From Acetoanaerobium noterae (lineage in GTDB: Bacteria; Bacillota; Clostridia; Peptostreptococcales; Filifactoraceae): 64,000 nucleotides of DNA. Below the pieces are notes generated by a model, which saw only the letters and a program-made list of their open reading frames with translations, searched no databases and was not told the origin of the DNA. The stretch lies in contig NZ_FUYN01000001.1 in the NCBI RefSeq assembly GCF_900168025.1, positions 186,001-250,000 on the forward strand, in the 5' to 3' direction. This document shows positions 34,988-43,987 of the stretch, piece by piece. A program made the position numbers and the translations under genes. Every line of letters begins with the position of its first letter. Within the stretch, counting starts at the first letter, position 1.

Positions 34988-36559
34988 TTATTGCTCGACT
35001 TTCTCGTAGTGTCGTTTACTTAAGCTTGGATTTCTCAGACCCACACTTTTTATCGAGCTCATATTTCCATACTCATCAATTGCAAAAAACGTTAATATAT
35101 TCCCCTTAATATCTACATACCCACTTGTATTTATTTTATTGGTTCTTTTCATAGAAGGTGCGCTTGTATCAAATGAGTAATATATCTCTGATTTTTCTAA
35201 GGTATAGATAAATACCTTATTATTTTTATATTTATAAAAAACTTCTGGCTTTCCTAAATCCCCTCTTTTGTGCTTCAAAGCTTCCTTATTCAATACTGAT
35301 ATATACCAAGACATAGTATGATGGGATAACTTTCTGCTATTAACTTCCTCCATGAAAAAATAAAGCTTATCTCTTGTAGTCATGCTAGTGTCCTCCGTAT
35401 CATCTGAAGGTATTTTTTGTCCGTTTTCATATTCCTCAGAATAGCCTATTTGTTTAAATTCAGGGCTTTCAGTTTTAAATAGCTTTTTTAAAAGCTTTGA
35501 TTTTCTCAAGGTTTCATTTTCAGAAACCGCTCCTGCAAATATATCTTTAGTATATGATTTAAGCTTTGCACCTCTAGATGAATATGGAACTATGTCATAT
35601 CTTTCAACTATTCTATGCAAGTTAAGTAGCTTGTCAGCATTTGCTGAGGATGAATAAATTTTTGAAAAGGCTTTGTCAGAGAATGGCGGCGCTCCAAAGC
35701 TATAAATTTGAATTTGATCTCTTGGAAAACTATTTTCTTCTTTATCAATAAGCATAGCCGCATAAATAGAAGCTATCGCTCCTCCACTGCTATGCCCTGA
35801 CAAAACAATTAAGTCTCCTGTTTGATTTGCATTATCGATTATTTCTTTCAGAGATTTATTATCAAAATAAATTTTAGACTCCATTTTCTCAAACTCCAAT
35901 GCACAAGTATAGTAGCCTCTATGAACCTTTCCTTTTCCATTAAAATCTATTTTTTTTGATAAAGTACTAATTAACCAATCTTCATGTAGCTTTCTTATAT
36001 TATTAAGTCCTTCTGTCCCTCTAAATGTAATAGAAATCACTCTTCTTTTCTTTCCCTTTGCATGAATCCACTTGTAGCCAACTATAGCCTGAGTTGATGC
36101 CTTTGCAAGAGTCTGAATCCTAGGGTCAGTTATATCAATCTCTCCACTGCTTCCTCTTTTTATAAATCTCCATAGGCCGCCATAGCTTTTTAGAAATGTA
36201 TCCATATAAATTCTTGCATTGTCGTAATTGTGAATTAGCTTGATATCTTGGAAATTATTTTTCTTAAGTATCTCACCAAAATATTTATTCGATGAATCGA
36301 CCAAGCCAGCTTCTCTTAATTCAACAGGGTTTCTATAGCTTTGTGATGCTAAGTATGCAGAGAATTGAGCTAAGGGATAAATCAGCTTCGGATTATATCC
36401 CTCAAACTGATTATTAATCCTAGTGTAATCCTCATAATTTACTATAAATTCTCTGTCACCAATCGTAATATATGGTCTATCACTAGCAACTGCTATATCT
36501 ATAAACAAAAAATTGTGGATGAGTATCAAGGAAATAACTATACTTATTTTTCTTTTCAA
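34988..36559 (-). CDS. Secreted lipase class 3 (alpha/beta hydrolase)
   Basis: 523 aa. N-terminal signal peptide (SIVISLILIHNFLFIDIAVAS). Lipase-3 core with oxyanion-loop region FRGTEGLNNI and nucleophile elbow LSGHSSGGAIAS (Ser near 255), then a likely catalytic Asp/His further on (ERYDIVPYSSRG; SHHTMSWY). The last 70 residues (EIYYSFDTSAPS, FFAIDEYGNMS) look like a chitobiase/Fn3-associated domain. Acts outside the membrane on lipid or acyl esters; substrate unknown. TTG start at 36559, SD GGAG 10 nt upstream, 18 nt after the last pilin-like gene, hence very likely co-transcribed with the pilus genes. Confidence 0.88.
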   Translation of the reverse strand: MKRKISIVISLILIHNFLFIDIAVASDRPYITIGDREFIVNYEDYTRINNQFEGYNPKLIYPLAQFSAYLASQSYRNPVELREAGLVDSSNKYFGEILKKNNFQDIKLIHNYDNARIYMDTFLKSYGGLWRFIKRGSSGEIDITDPRIQTLAKASTQAIVGYKWIHAKGKKRRVISITFRGTEGLNNIRKLHEDWLISTLSKKIDFNGKGKVHRGYYTCALEFEKMESKIYFDNKSLKEIIDNANQTGDLIVLSGHSSGGAIASIYAAMLIDKEENSFPRDQIQIYSFGAPPFSDKAFSKIYSSSANADKLLNLHRIVERYDIVPYSSRGAKLKSYTKDIFAGAVSENETLRKSKLLKKLFKTESPEFKQIGYSEEYENGQKIPSDDTEDTSMTTRDKLYFFMEEVNSRKLSHHTMSWYISVLNKEALKHKRGDLGKPEVFYKYKNNKVFIYTLEKSEIYYSFDTSAPSMKRTNKINTSGYVDIKGNILTFFAIDEYGNMSSIKSVGLRNPSLSKRHYEKVEQ

Positions 36560-36577
36560 AGCTTTCCATCTCCATAG

Positions 36578-37129
36578 CTATATATCACTATTTGTTTTAT
36601 TTATATAAATTTCTTTTTTATATATAAAATTATTATCAATTAATTCTACCACAAACTTATAGTTATCGCCTGTTTTTTCTAAATAACAGTTTTTTACTCC
36701 AGAGGCTATTTCATATCCTCCTATAGAGCCTAATGAATTGTTTTCTGACAAGAGATTTTTTCTAATAAAAATTTTGTTCTTATCCTTTATAAAGTTAACT
36801 GCATTTATATTATATGCACTACCCGTGCTCTTTTTGGTTTTATAATAGAGCACCAATATATCAGACTGAGTAAAGGCTTCAGCTTTGACATTACCGATAT
36901 CCTCTATATACATAGAACTGATATAGCTATCACTTTCTAGTTCACTTTTTATAATTTTTTCAATTACTTGAGCATTTTCTCTTTGACTAATATTAACACT
37001 TGCTGATTTCATAGTATAGATAAAGCCAATTGAAATTTTAGAAATTAAAAGAGTAAGTGATAAAGTTAATACTATAGCCATCACATACTCTATTAAAGTA
37101 AATCCTTTATGTTTATTGTTAATCTTCAT
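36578..37129 (-). CDS. Type IV pilin-like protein (minor pseudopilin)
   Basis: 183 aa. Class III prepilin signal KGFTLIEYVMAIVLTL, with cleavage expected after Gly and Glu at +5, then a 20-residue hydrophobic helix and a soluble beta-rich domain. The start is ATG 37129, overlapping the upstream pilin gene by 11 nt; a longer frame exists without an SD. Needs a prepilin peptidase not encoded here. Likely a minor pilin priming or capping the fibre. Confidence 0.82.
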   Translation of the reverse strand: MKINNKHKGFTLIEYVMAIVLTLSLTLLISKISIGFIYTMKSASVNISQRENAQVIEKIIKSELESDSYISSMYIEDIGNVKAEAFTQSDILVLYYKTKKSTGSAYNINAVNFIKDKNKIFIRKNLLSENNSLGSIGGYEIASGVKNCYLEKTGDNYKFVVELIDNNFIYKKEIYINKTNSDI

Positions 37130-37583
37130 TTTTATATACCGCCACTCTTCCACTTATAGGTACAATTGTAACTTTGTAAAAATCATCAGTATTTATATTG
37201 TTAATATATACAGTTTCCCCTGAAAAAGTTAAGGTGCCATTAACACCAAATTTTAAAAATGTATCTGTTTCATTAGAAACTTTTAGATTTGAAGGAAAAT
37301 ATACAGTTTTTTTAGGTGTGTTTTTTTCGTTAATAAAGTATCCAATTGCTATTTTCCCATGTTCATTATTGCTATAAATATATTTTAAATAGCAATCTAT
37401 ATCACCAAAGGTATTTTTGTTATAGACGTATCTAATATCACTTACATATCTTCTAACGGCAAAATCCGCTTTTAAATTTTCTATATTTGCATATGAAATC
37501 ACTGGAACGCTCAATAGCATAAGAAGAGAAATTACAGCTATAAGTTCTATTAAGGTATAGCCTTTTTCTTTAGTAGCTTGCAT
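37119..37583 (-). CDS. Type IV pilin-like protein (pseudopilin)
   Basis: 154 aa. Prepilin motif KGYTLIELIAVISLLMLLSVP with Gly/-1 and Glu/+5, a hydrophobic helix, and a GspH/FimT-like soluble part. GAGGAG lies 7 nt before ATG 37583, the chosen start, which overlaps the end of the upstream gene. Confidence 0.85.
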   Translation of the reverse strand: MQATKEKGYTLIELIAVISLLMLLSVPVISYANIENLKADFAVRRYVSDIRYVYNKNTFGDIDCYLKYIYSNNEHGKIAIGYFINEKNTPKKTVYFPSNLKVSNETDTFLKFGVNGTLTFSGETVYINNINTDDFYKVTIVPISGRVAVYKNED

Positions 37584-38184
37584 AAAATTTCTCCTCAATC
37601 AAATCCTCTTTATGTAGTTGCCAGAGCATATCATAGTCTTCCCTCATGATATACTGTACATCTTCTATACTTAAATTTTTTAAATTAATTTTAAAAATTC
37701 CAGAATAGCTATTTATATAATCTCTGCTATCAAAGCTAGACTTCACCGTAATGCTTATACTTTCAGAATCCTCTGATATAAAATCCGTAACTCTAAATAA
37801 GCATTGCTCTAATTTAATTTTGTTGATATCTATATGAATATCCATCTGATTCCTAAAAATTATTTCATCTTTTACAAGCCTTTTGTAGTCTTTTTGAATA
37901 TTGATTAGCTGGACGCTAAGTTCATCCTCCGTGTAAGCCTGGTACTTTGTTTTTATAGAATTAGTTGCATTAAAAAATGCAGCTTTAAAGTAGTCTTCTA
38001 TCATAAGCTTAGGATAAATCAAACTAGATTTAAGCATATGACTTCTTCCTACAAACTGAACTTTATGAATCGAGGTTTTGTGAAGGTTAACTGCAGTAGA
38101 TAATACAGAAAGCCCTATCGAAGTTAATACGCTTATAACAATAATAACAACAAAAACGGTCACACCCTTATTCTTAGATTTCAT
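37570..38184 (-). CDS. Pilus-assembly accessory protein, PilX/GspK-like, without a canonical prepilin motif
   Basis: 204 aa. Short basic N-terminus KSKNKGVTVFVVIIVISVLTSIGL, then a hydrophobic helix and a long soluble, mostly helical domain. Residue +5 after the Gly is not Glu, so classical processing is doubtful; PilX and GspK proteins also deviate. Position between two pilin-like genes and overlaps with both (10-14 nt) support a role in the same apparatus. Confidence 0.7.
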   Translation of the reverse strand: MKSKNKGVTVFVVIIVISVLTSIGLSVLSTAVNLHKTSIHKVQFVGRSHMLKSSLIYPKLMIEDYFKAAFFNATNSIKTKYQAYTEDELSVQLINIQKDYKRLVKDEIIFRNQMDIHIDINKIKLEQCLFRVTDFISEDSESISITVKSSFDSRDYINSYSGIFKINLKNLSIEDVQYIMREDYDMLWQLHKEDLIEEKFYASY

Positions 38185-38521
38185 CCTCTACCTCTTTGTA
38201 CAAATAAAAGCTATGAATAAACTCACCACTTTTTTGCCTTATTTCAATACTTAGCTTCTGAATTCTCGCATCGTTACTTACCATTTCATTTACTTTTATA
38301 TCGAATTTTTCATTATTTATTATCAATGGAAAGCTACTTGCTTCTAATTCAACTATAGATTTAATAGAATTTTCCAATAATTCTAGAGATAACTGGTTTG
38401 TTTCCTCGCTATTTATGTGATAATAAGTGGCTTTATATATATTGACTAGTGGAATTACAAACATCAATATCAGAGTAATGCTTATTATTATATCTGAAAT
38501 AATCCAGCCCTTTCTGTTCAT
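38174..38521 (-). CDS. Pilin-like protein with atypical signal (PilV/GspI-like)
   Basis: 115 aa. RKGWIISDIIISITLILMF resembles a prepilin leader, but residue +5 is Asp instead of Glu. One membrane helix, short soluble domain. SD AGGAG before ATG. Overlaps the next gene by 11 nt. Confidence 0.68.
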   Translation of the reverse strand: MNRKGWIISDIIISITLILMFVIPLVNIYKATYYHINSEETNQLSLELLENSIKSIVELEASSFPLIINNEKFDIKVNEMVSNDARIQKLSIEIRQKSGEFIHSFYLYKEVEDEI

Positions 38522-38524
38522 AAG

Positions 38525-38929
38525 CTATTTGCTCCTAACAACCAGTTCAATATAGGACTGCATATTTTTATCAAAATAAAATTTAGAATCCTTTAAATAT
38601 ATGTCTTTTTTTAGATTATGTAGTTCTGATATAAGATTCTGGGATGATTCAATATCAGCAGAAAAATTCACCTTCATGCCAAAGGTATCTGACATTGTAG
38701 TTTCAACCTTAACATCGCTTATTCCAGAGCTATAAATAATTTCTTGAAGCTGCTTCAGGCTTTTATAATCCAATGCTTTATTTTTTATGATTATACTATT
38801 TTGTGTCTCATTTGTTAGAAGTGTATTGATATTTTTACTTAATTTATAATTTTTTACTGAATATGGTATTATTAAGCCTATAATATTAAGCAGTATAAGC
38901 AATACAATTATTATTTGGTTTTTTCTCAT
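38525..38929 (-). CDS. PilO/GspM-like inner-membrane assembly protein
   Basis: 134 aa, one N-terminal membrane span (about 6-24), then a helical stretch and a small alpha/beta domain. Size, topology and position behind the PilN-like gene match the PilO/GspM part of type IV pilus and type II secretion platforms. Sequence similarity in this class is always low. SD GGTGAT before ATG; overlaps the upstream gene by 4 nt. Confidence 0.6.
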   Translation of the reverse strand: MRKNQIIIVLLILLNIIGLIIPYSVKNYKLSKNINTLLTNETQNSIIIKNKALDYKSLKQLQEIIYSSGISDVKVETTMSDTFGMKVNFSADIESSQNLISELHNLKKDIYLKDSKFYFDKNMQSYIELVVRSK

Positions 38930-39327
38930 AGTCTATCACCTTTATATTTTAATAAGCCTGTTATTCCATTATCATCAAAATATATTTCCATTTCAGGTGT
39001 CCCAAGCTTAATTTCTTCAGATAGAGCTGTTTCTATCAGCTTTAAGCTTTCTATATCTGCAACTTCTAAGGTCAAAATCAAGTAATTTGAATTTATATCT
39101 ATACTACTTAGCTCTTTAATTTCAAGATTATCTACAAGTACCATTAGCCTATTTATATTTTCAAGATTATTATTCGATTCAACATTATCTATCATTTCGC
39201 TTTGAACATTTTCAGCTGAGAGATAGGCTAATTTGTAGTCATTTTTCAATCTGTAGTTATCAGCTATAAGCTTTATATTAATACAAAAAACTCCTAGCAA
39301 TAAAAAAATCAGCAGTTTATTTTTCAT
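38926..39327 (-). CDS. PilN-like inner-membrane assembly protein
   Basis: 133 aa from ATG 39327 (AGGAG upstream, start overlapping the pilC stop region). One N-terminal span (MKNKLLIFLLLGVFCINI), coiled-coil-like segment, then a small ferredoxin-like domain. Topology as PilN/PilO; which of the two it is cannot be decided. No PilM (actin-like) gene is present. Confidence 0.58.
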   Translation of the reverse strand: MKNKLLIFLLLGVFCINIKLIADNYRLKNDYKLAYLSAENVQSEMIDNVESNNNLENINRLMVLVDNLEIKELSSIDINSNYLILTLEVADIESLKLIETALSEEIKLGTPEMEIYFDDNGITGLLKYKGDRL

Positions 39328-39337
39328 ACTTTTTCTC

Positions 39338-40411
39338 CTATATTTTATACAGTAACTCATAATCAAGAAGTGGCATTATAATTGTAAGCATAGTTATGCC
39401 TATCGCTAAGGTTATTATCGTTATAAATACAGGTTGCGCCATTGAAGTAAGTTCTTTACTTTTTCGTTTTATTTCTTGCGTATATAGGTAGCTCAAATTA
39501 TTCAACCTATTTTCTAAATCGCCAGTTTCTTCTCCTATATTTACAAAATAAAGCAAATTAGGTTCAGATATTTTTGCATCAACTATACTATCACTTAAGC
39601 TATTTCCACCTAGTACACTTGTTTGAATTATTTTTAGTTTACTCAATACCACAGGATCATTAGTTACATTTTCCAAAACAGATAATGCATTGAGAATGTC
39701 CACCCCAGACCCTAACATTGTTTCCAAGGCCCAAACCAAATTATTAAGTGACTGCTTGAAAATTAAGTTTCCCACTAAGGGTAATTTGAATTTTATTTGT
39801 GAAAAAAACAAGGGATTTATACTTACGATAACTAGCTTTATAATTAACGCTATTAAGATTGAACAAGTAAGAAATAGCTCCATAAAATACTCTTTGATAA
39901 AAAGACTATGGCTAATAAGAAGCTCCGCCCAGCCTCCGATTTTAGGTATTTCTCCACCATAAAGGGAAATGATATTTGGGATGAAATAAAATATTATAAA
40001 TCCAAAAAGAAAAAGCAGCATTGATAGAATAAATATCGGATAATAAGAAGCACTTTTCACATCTTTATACATTTCATCCATATGCTTGTAATATTTAGAC
40101 ATTCTTAAAAAGGCTTCATCTAATTTTCCGGTTTTTTCTCCAACTTCTATTAAGGTAAGAGAAAGCTCATCAAAGCATGAAGTCTGCTCCATCGAAAATT
40201 TAAGAGATTTTCCTAAGAAAAGGTTTTCCTTGACGATATCTAAAAATTTTAATTTTTCACCTTGCTGCTTAATAATATCAAGACTTTTAACTATGGGAAT
40301 TCCACTTTTAAGTAGAATAGCGAAGTTTTCAAAAAGCTTGGCTTTATCTTCATAAGATAATTTTTTTACTTCGAATAAAGGCTTAAAAGATGTAACGATA
40401 TCCTTCTTCAA
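39338..40411 (-). CDS. pilC: Type IV pilus/type II secretion platform protein PilC/GspF
   Basis: 357 aa from TTG 40411 (AGGGGTG 9 nt upstream); a GTG 4 codons earlier is possible. Two GspF domains: KLFENFAILLKSGIPIVKSL and, in the second half, NNLVWALETMLGSGVDILNAL. Three membrane spans. It anchors PilB. It overlaps pilB by 29 nt. Confidence 0.92.
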   Translation of the reverse strand: MKKDIVTSFKPLFEVKKLSYEDKAKLFENFAILLKSGIPIVKSLDIIKQQGEKLKFLDIVKENLFLGKSLKFSMEQTSCFDELSLTLIEVGEKTGKLDEAFLRMSKYYKHMDEMYKDVKSASYYPIFILSMLLFLFGFIIFYFIPNIISLYGGEIPKIGGWAELLISHSLFIKEYFMELFLTCSILIALIIKLVIVSINPLFFSQIKFKLPLVGNLIFKQSLNNLVWALETMLGSGVDILNALSVLENVTNDPVVLSKLKIIQTSVLGGNSLSDSIVDAKISEPNLLYFVNIGEETGDLENRLNNLSYLYTQEIKRKSKELTSMAQPVFITIITLAIGITMLTIIMPLLDYELLYKI

Positions 40412-41585
40412 CAGAAGTATCACCCCTTTTTATCATGTCCAAAATTTTAGTCTCAAGAGAGATAAATTTATTTTCTAATTTGCTCCATTGCTTATTTCTT
40501 ATAAGCTCAGAATCATCACTTGTAATCTCTAAAATTTCAAATACTGCTTTTCTTCCTTTATATCCTGTTCCTAGGCATTCTTGACATCCTAAGGGCTTAT
40601 AGATAGGTACTCCATCAAATAAATTATTATAGTTTGAGCTATCTATTGTTTTGCATTTGTTGCATAGGGTTCTAACTAATCTTTGGTTTATAATAAGTGA
40701 TACTGCATCCGCCACCATATATGGCTGCATCTCTAAATCAATAAGCCTTTCAACTACACCTATAGAGCTTTTTGTATGTATAGTAGAAAAAACCAGATGG
40801 CCTGTAATACTTGCTTTAAGACTTATATCAGCTGTTTCTTGATCTCTTATTTCTCCTATCATGAGTACATCCGGATCTTGTCTAAGCGAAAACTTTAGCA
40901 TATTGCTAAATCTGTAATTTTCACCTTTTGCTATATTTACTTGAACTACACCATCAATAAAATATTCGACTGGGTCCTCGATAGTTATAATGTTTTTTGT
41001 TCCATCGTTGATTTCATTTATTAATGCGCATAAGGTAGTAGACTTACCACTTCCAGTAGGTCCGCAAATTAAAATAAATCCGTTTAGTGCATTTATTTTT
41101 CTTTTAATTATGTTTAATTCTTCTATATTGAATCCAATTTGTTCTACATTCCATCCATAATCTTTGACATTTAATAATCGAATTGTCAGCTTCTCGCCTT
41201 TAATCGTTGGTATTATTGAAATTCTGCAGTCCATCGATAGCTTTGAAACTTCGAGGCTGAATCTTCCTTCTAGTGGGTGCAGAGTTTTACTGATATCTAT
41301 ATTGCATTTTAATTTTATAAAACGAATAATCTGATTAGAATATCTACTATCTAAAACTACAAAGGTTCTTAAAAGCGAATCAATCCTAAATTTCACTGTC
41401 ATTGAAGTGCTTATTAAATCCAAATGTATATCACTTGCGTTTAGCTCAATAGCACTTTTTAAAATAAAATCGAGTATTTCTTCAACCTTATCATTTAATA
41501 TAGAATTATTATAATTCACTTTATAATCTGCTATAGTTTCACAAATGCTATTACTTTGTTCATTATAGTATTTTAAGTTTATCAT
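40383..41585 (-). CDS. pilB: Type IV pilus/type II secretion assembly ATPase PilB/GspE
   Basis: 400 aa, shorter than typical PilB (about 550) because the N-terminal MshEN region is missing. SASDIHLD start of the N2 domain, Walker A GPTGSGKSTT (near 170), Asp/Walker B region VLMIGEIRDQETAD, His box, and a C-terminal tetracysteine zinc site CNKC...CQECLG. Powers fibre extension. No separate retraction ATPase PilT is in the cluster. GGCAGG SD before ATG. Confidence 0.93.
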   Translation of the reverse strand: MINLKYYNEQSNSICETIADYKVNYNNSILNDKVEEILDFILKSAIELNASDIHLDLISTSMTVKFRIDSLLRTFVVLDSRYSNQIIRFIKLKCNIDISKTLHPLEGRFSLEVSKLSMDCRISIIPTIKGEKLTIRLLNVKDYGWNVEQIGFNIEELNIIKRKINALNGFILICGPTGSGKSTTLCALINEINDGTKNIITIEDPVEYFIDGVVQVNIAKGENYRFSNMLKFSLRQDPDVLMIGEIRDQETADISLKASITGHLVFSTIHTKSSIGVVERLIDLEMQPYMVADAVSLIINQRLVRTLCNKCKTIDSSNYNNLFDGVPIYKPLGCQECLGTGYKGRKAVFEILEITSDDSELIRNKQWSKLENKFISLETKILDMIKRGDTSVEEGYRYIF

Positions 41586-41595
41586 TTTACCTGCC

Positions 41596-42051
41596 TCACT
41601 CTTCTACAGGTGTAGGAGTTAAATCCGTAGTCTCTATAGAGGCTTCATTAAAAATACCGTCCTTAACAAATTCTATCGATTCTAGCTTAACCGTTGCTTT
41701 TCCATCATTAAGAGATACAGAAAAAGTTTTATCCTTTAAATACTGTGACTTTGGTTCAATTCCTCCATATACTTTTTTTATGTGATCTGTCAATTTAGAT
41801 ACATCAAAAGTTGAGGATGTTTTGTTTTCTAAATACCAAGTCTCAGCAATGCTAGCTAATTGGACTGCAGTTGATGCATCTGTTTTAAGCCTTTGCTTGT
41901 CTACTATCTCAGTGTATTTTGGAAGTGCTAATGATGCTAGTAGCATTAGTAGGGTAATTACAGCAACTAGTTCTATTAATGTGAAGCCTCTGTTTTTATT
42001 TTTCTTATACTCTAACATCATTTTAGTTCTTTCAAAAGAATAATAGTCCAC
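41596..42051 (-). CDS. Major type IV pilin-like protein
   Basis: 151 aa. Prepilin motif NRGFTLIELVAVITLLMLLAS with cleavage after Gly22 and Glu at +5, then KYTEIVDKQRLKTDAS and a short C-terminal domain. First gene after the operon promoter, so probably the main subunit. GTG 42051 has AGGAGGG 7 nt upstream, giving an unusually long 22-residue leader; two ATGs at codons 11-12 lack an SD. Confidence 0.88.
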   Translation of the reverse strand: MDYYSFERTKMMLEYKKNKNRGFTLIELVAVITLLMLLASLALPKYTEIVDKQRLKTDASTAVQLASIAETWYLENKTSSTFDVSKLTDHIKKVYGGIEPKSQYLKDKTFSVSLNDGKATVKLESIEFVKDGIFNEASIETTDLTPTPVEE

Positions 42052-42082
42052 TATAATCCCTCCTAATATATGTATTAGTTAA

Positions 42083-42111
42083 ATTATAGTGGTTATTTTC
42101 AGAATATTCAA
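42083..42111 (-). promoter_or_regulatory. Promoter of the pilus operon
   Basis: On the minus strand, TTGAAT (42106-42111) and TATAAT (42083-42088), spacing 17 nt, about 30 nt upstream of the first pilin gene. Confidence 0.72.
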
Positions 42112-42127
42112 TTATAAAGAATAAAAT

Positions 42128-43909
42128 TTATGGTTTTTTTAACAATGATAATATAGTGCTGTCTGAGTCCTCCATCAAAGTGAAAATATAGAGTTCCTCT
42201 GTTGCCCTAGTTATGGCAGTATACACCATATTTATGTTTTTTATAAATGACAAAGCATCCGTATATGAATACTCATTAGCTAAGCTGTGAGCATAAAGCA
42301 TTTCCAATTCGCAAAGAATTACAACCTTATATTCTAAATTATTTATAGAAAATATGTTTGATATTGTTATACCTGATTTATAGGTCAGGTTAGTAAAGTC
42401 CTCATTTGCTATCATAAAAGCAATTCCAGCCTCTTCTAAAGCCATCTTTAATAGATACTGAAAGTATATAACAGATTTATTTTTTGTCCTTCTCTTGTTA
42501 AATGGATAGATAATACAGATATCGCTGTATTTTATGCCCTTATCTGTGAGCTTTGATATAAGCTCAGTTATATGCTTAAGCTTATCCTCTACTGTATCAC
42601 ATTTAATTATATTTGCAGTTTGTCCTTTATGCCTTTGAGATGTGCTCTTGATATAGTAATCTTCAGGCAAAATCAAATTCTTTTCATCTATATATTTTGT
42701 TACATTATCTATAAAGTTGTTCGTAAACTCCGAGAGATTTTTTGTGCATCTATAATTTTTATTAAATTCTGCTATTTCCGCATACTCCAAGTTCTCCCAG
42801 CCACCAGTAAAGTTATTCATAAATCCCCTTATATCCTTTGCTTTATCAGAGGAAATCATAAAAAAATGCTTAGTTCTATAAAGTAAATTTTTAAGAAACT
42901 GGATATAATCTTCCTTAAAATTTTCAGCCTCATCGATAATAATTCCTTTATAGATATGCTGGCTTTTATAAATCTGGCTTGTTTTTGTAAATATGGTTTC
43001 AAATTGTTCATCAAAGGATTTTGGATTATTTTTATCTACCTTCAGACCATAGTTTTTAGATAAATTTAGAATGTAGCTATGGAAATTTATTATTTCAACA
43101 TTGTTTAGCTTTAATCCCATCATATCTAAGGTCGATCTAATGTCTTGCATCAGCTGTTTATTGAAAGTCAAAAACAGGAATCTATCTTTATCATATATCC
43201 TAGATAATTTAATCAGCCTTGCTATAAGTGTAGTTGTTTTACCTGAACCCGCCGGCCCTATAAAAAGAGCATTTCCATATCTAATTGAATTTACTCTAGT
43301 GATTTGCTTATCAGTCAAGAAAGTTGCTTGATATTCATGGTCCTTATAATTAAAAATAATCTTTTTAAATTCTTTATTTAAAATTCTTTTATCATCCTCT
43401 TTTTTTATCACATGGTATTCTCTCGCAATACTATACCTAAGTAAATTCGATTGAATATCATCATTCTTCTTAGAATAATATTTTTTAAGCTGGATACTAT
43501 CTTCTTTTAGCAAATAAAATATATTTGAATCTACTATATGAGCTTTTGCAAAATCGTCTTTATAAGAGGATAAGTCTACATATGGCATTATATATATATA
43601 ATTCACATATAAATTTTTGTATAACCCATTGATTTTACTTATGAAGTAATCGTGCTCTTCCTTCATAATCTCAATGAGCTCTTCTTCAAGTATTGAAAAT
43701 GTCTCTTCTTGTGTGTCCATAAATTTTATAAATAAAACATGTCCATTTTCTTCATAATATAAGTCTGCATAGAAGTTTTCAAATGGGGTTATTTTTGTTA
43801 TGCCAATTCCTGAAAGCTTATTTTTAAGATGCTTATAGAACTCTCTCTCACTGTCTTTTACTCTTAATGCTTCAACGTCGGATATTATATTACTCGAATA
43901 AAGTTTCAT
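42128..43909 (-). CDS. UvrD/Rep-like superfamily 1 helicase
   Basis: 593 aa. SF1 motifs: Q/motif I GPAGSGKTTTLIARL (near 219), Ia FLTFNKQLMQDI, II GIIIDEAENF, III region FMISSDKAKDIRGF, IV FNKNYRCTKNLSEF, VI VYTAITRATEELYIF. The first 170 residues are a separate alpha/beta domain with ADLYYEENGHVLFIKF, loosely like a NERD nuclease-related domain but lacking clear catalytic residues. Role in DNA repair or replication-conflict handling is inferred. AGGAGG SD. Lies 12-75 nt from the pilus promoter but is probably separate. Confidence 0.85.
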   Translation of the reverse strand: MKLYSSNIISDVEALRVKDSEREFYKHLKNKLSGIGITKITPFENFYADLYYEENGHVLFIKFMDTQEETFSILEEELIEIMKEEHDYFISKINGLYKNLYVNYIYIMPYVDLSSYKDDFAKAHIVDSNIFYLLKEDSIQLKKYYSKKNDDIQSNLLRYSIAREYHVIKKEDDKRILNKEFKKIIFNYKDHEYQATFLTDKQITRVNSIRYGNALFIGPAGSGKTTTLIARLIKLSRIYDKDRFLFLTFNKQLMQDIRSTLDMMGLKLNNVEIINFHSYILNLSKNYGLKVDKNNPKSFDEQFETIFTKTSQIYKSQHIYKGIIIDEAENFKEDYIQFLKNLLYRTKHFFMISSDKAKDIRGFMNNFTGGWENLEYAEIAEFNKNYRCTKNLSEFTNNFIDNVTKYIDEKNLILPEDYYIKSTSQRHKGQTANIIKCDTVEDKLKHITELISKLTDKGIKYSDICIIYPFNKRRTKNKSVIYFQYLLKMALEEAGIAFMIANEDFTNLTYKSGITISNIFSINNLEYKVVILCELEMLYAHSLANEYSYTDALSFIKNINMVYTAITRATEELYIFTLMEDSDSTILSLLKKP

Positions 43910-43954
43910 ATATCTCCTCCTGATTGCTCGCTTTCTATTATCTTACACTAAAAA

Positions 43955-43974
43955 AGGGACTCTTGCGAGTCCCT
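43955..43974 (-). terminator. Terminator of rny
   Basis: 7-bp stem AGGGACT with AGTCCCT, 6-nt loop, then T6 on the minus strand, 13 nt after the rny stop. Confidence 0.88.
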
Positions 43975-43987
43975 ATTGAAATCATAT

